A DNA stretch of 64,000 bases from Alicycliphilus denitrificans_A (GTDB taxonomy: Bacteria > Pseudomonadota > Gammaproteobacteria > Burkholderiales > Burkholderiaceae_C): positions 3,162,001 to 3,226,000 of the forward strand of contig NZ_CP126238.1 in the NCBI RefSeq assembly GCF_044792555.1. The letters are read 5' to 3'. Shown here in pieces: positions 63,374-64,000 of the stretch. Numbering within the stretch: the stretch's first letter is position 1; each line of letters opens with the position of its first letter. Position numbers and translations under genes: made by a program. A model generated the notes under the pieces. That model was not told where the DNA came from. It did no database searches and saw only the letters and a list, made by a program, of their open reading frames with translations.

Positions 63374-64000
63374 TCAGCGCAGCGCCGGCGCCGCCCGCAT
63401 GCCGTGCAGCACCACCTCGCCGAACGTGGCGCCGAACTTGCGCACCAGGCGCTCGGCCACGTTGTCGCGGCGCGTGTAATCGATCACGTCCTCGGCCTTG
63501 ACGATCTCGCGCGCCACATAGTCCAGGCTGCCGAACTGGTCGGCCAGGCCCATGTCCACCGCCTGCTGTCCGGTCCAGAACAGGCCGCTGAAGGTCTCGG
63601 GCGTGGTCTTCAGGCGCTCGCCCCGGCCCTTCTTGACCGCGGCGATGAACTGCTGGTGGATCTGGTCCAGCATCTGCTGCGCGTAGCCGCGCTGCGTCGC
63701 GGACTGCGGACTGAAGGGATCCAGAAAGCCCTTGTTCTCGCCCGCGGTGAGCAGGCGACGCTCCACGCCGAGTTTCTCCATGGTGCCGGTGAAGCCAAAG
63801 CCGTCCATGAGCACGCCGATGCTGCCCACGATGCTAGCCTTGTCCACGAAGATATCGTCGGCCGCAGCGGCAATGTAGTAGGCGGCCGAGGCGCAGGTTT
63901 CCTCCACCACGGCATACAAGGGCTTGTTGTGCTTGGCCTTCAGGCGCACGATCTCATCGTTGATGATGCCGGCCTGCACCGGGCTGCCGCCGGGCGAGTT
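63374..64000 (-). CDS. sppA: Signal peptide peptidase SppA (S49), partial
   Basis: 208 residues up to the window edge; the N-terminal part is outside. NSPGGSPVQAG and the nucleophile Ser in TCASAAYYIAAAADDIFVDK, SIGVLMDGFGFTG and the lysine-bearing C-terminal region fit the 36-kDa SohB/SppA-short type. Inner-membrane serine protease degrading signal peptides. Confidence 0.9.
   Translation of the reverse strand, partial: NSPGGSPVQAGIINDEIVRLKAKHNKPLYAVVEETCASAAYYIAAAADDIFVDKASIVGSIGVLMDGFGFTGTMEKLGVERRLLTAGENKGFLDPFSPQSATQRGYAQQMLDQIHQQFIAAVKKGRGERLKTTPETFSGLFWTGQQAVDMGLADQFGSLDYVAREIVKAEDVIDYTRRDNVAERLVRKFGATFGEVVLHGMRAAPALR

Overview
The window is one continuous stretch of high-GC chromosomal DNA. 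Gene content, protein sequences and gene order point to a Comamonadaceae-type betaproteobacterium (Acidovorax/Alicycliphilus/Comamonas relatives). Examples are leuC-D-B / asd / fimV / truA / trpFBA / accD, the rpmF-plsX-fab-rpoE-mucD-lepAB-rnc-era-recO-pdxJ-acpS-nagZ run, and nnrS. This assignment is inference from memory; no search was run. Most GC-rich open frames opposite or inside the genes listed are shadows.

Layout. 1-1.5 kb: end of dnaK, then dnaJ. 1.5-2.9 kb (minus): a tryptophanase. 3.1-8.2 kb: an oxygen-independent ubiquinone cluster, ubiU-ubiV-ubiT, a DGC-domain putative metal-binding protein, ubiX and ubiD, preceded by a good FNR-type site. 8.2-10.8 kb: a cytochrome P450 and a beta-CASP metallo-hydrolase. 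11.0-16.9 kb: LysR regulator, leuC, a tiny entericidin-like lipoprotein, leuD, leuB and asd, with a Thr/Ile/Lys-rich leader peptide before asd. 17.1-24.4 kb: fimV, truA, trpF, trpB, trpA, accD. 24.7-30.5 kb: an accessory island with richer AT content: cold-shock-like protein, WYL regulator, SHOCT-type membrane protein, two glycine-zipper membrane proteins of unknown function around a TerB-like protein, a YkgJ-type cysteine cluster protein, and a scar of brnTA fused to a HEPN remnant. 30.6-38.9 kb: YggT, lysS, an MscS-like protein, and the livJ-livHMGF branched-chain amino-acid transporter. 38.9-43.2 kb (minus): DUF2249, nnrS, pfkA, nagZ, acpS. 43.3-59.3 kb (minus): pdxJ-recO-era-rnc-DUF4845-lepB-lepA, then mucD-rseA-rpoE, then fabF-acpP-fabG-fabD-fabH-plsX-rpmF. 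59.5-61.4 kb: yceD, and divergently maf and an RsmI-like methyltransferase. 61.4-63.3 kb: a multiply broken SNF2 helicase/SWIM pseudogene. 63.4 kb to the end: partial sppA.

Three things stand out. First, a dispersed element of exactly 57 bp (ten full copies and one half copy here) has a fixed internal layout with AGCGCTT / AAGCGCT arms. One copy lies in frame inside trpF, and copies supply the last codons or stops of fabH, pdxJ and era. Second, the 24.7-30 kb island encodes a compact, apparently co-transcribed, uncharacterised membrane/TerB cassette behind a WYL regulator, and is the best candidate here for an undescribed system. Third, regulatory sequences tie in with physiology: an FNR-like site with class II promoter spacing in front of the anaerobic ubiquinone genes, and a possible attenuator in front of asd.
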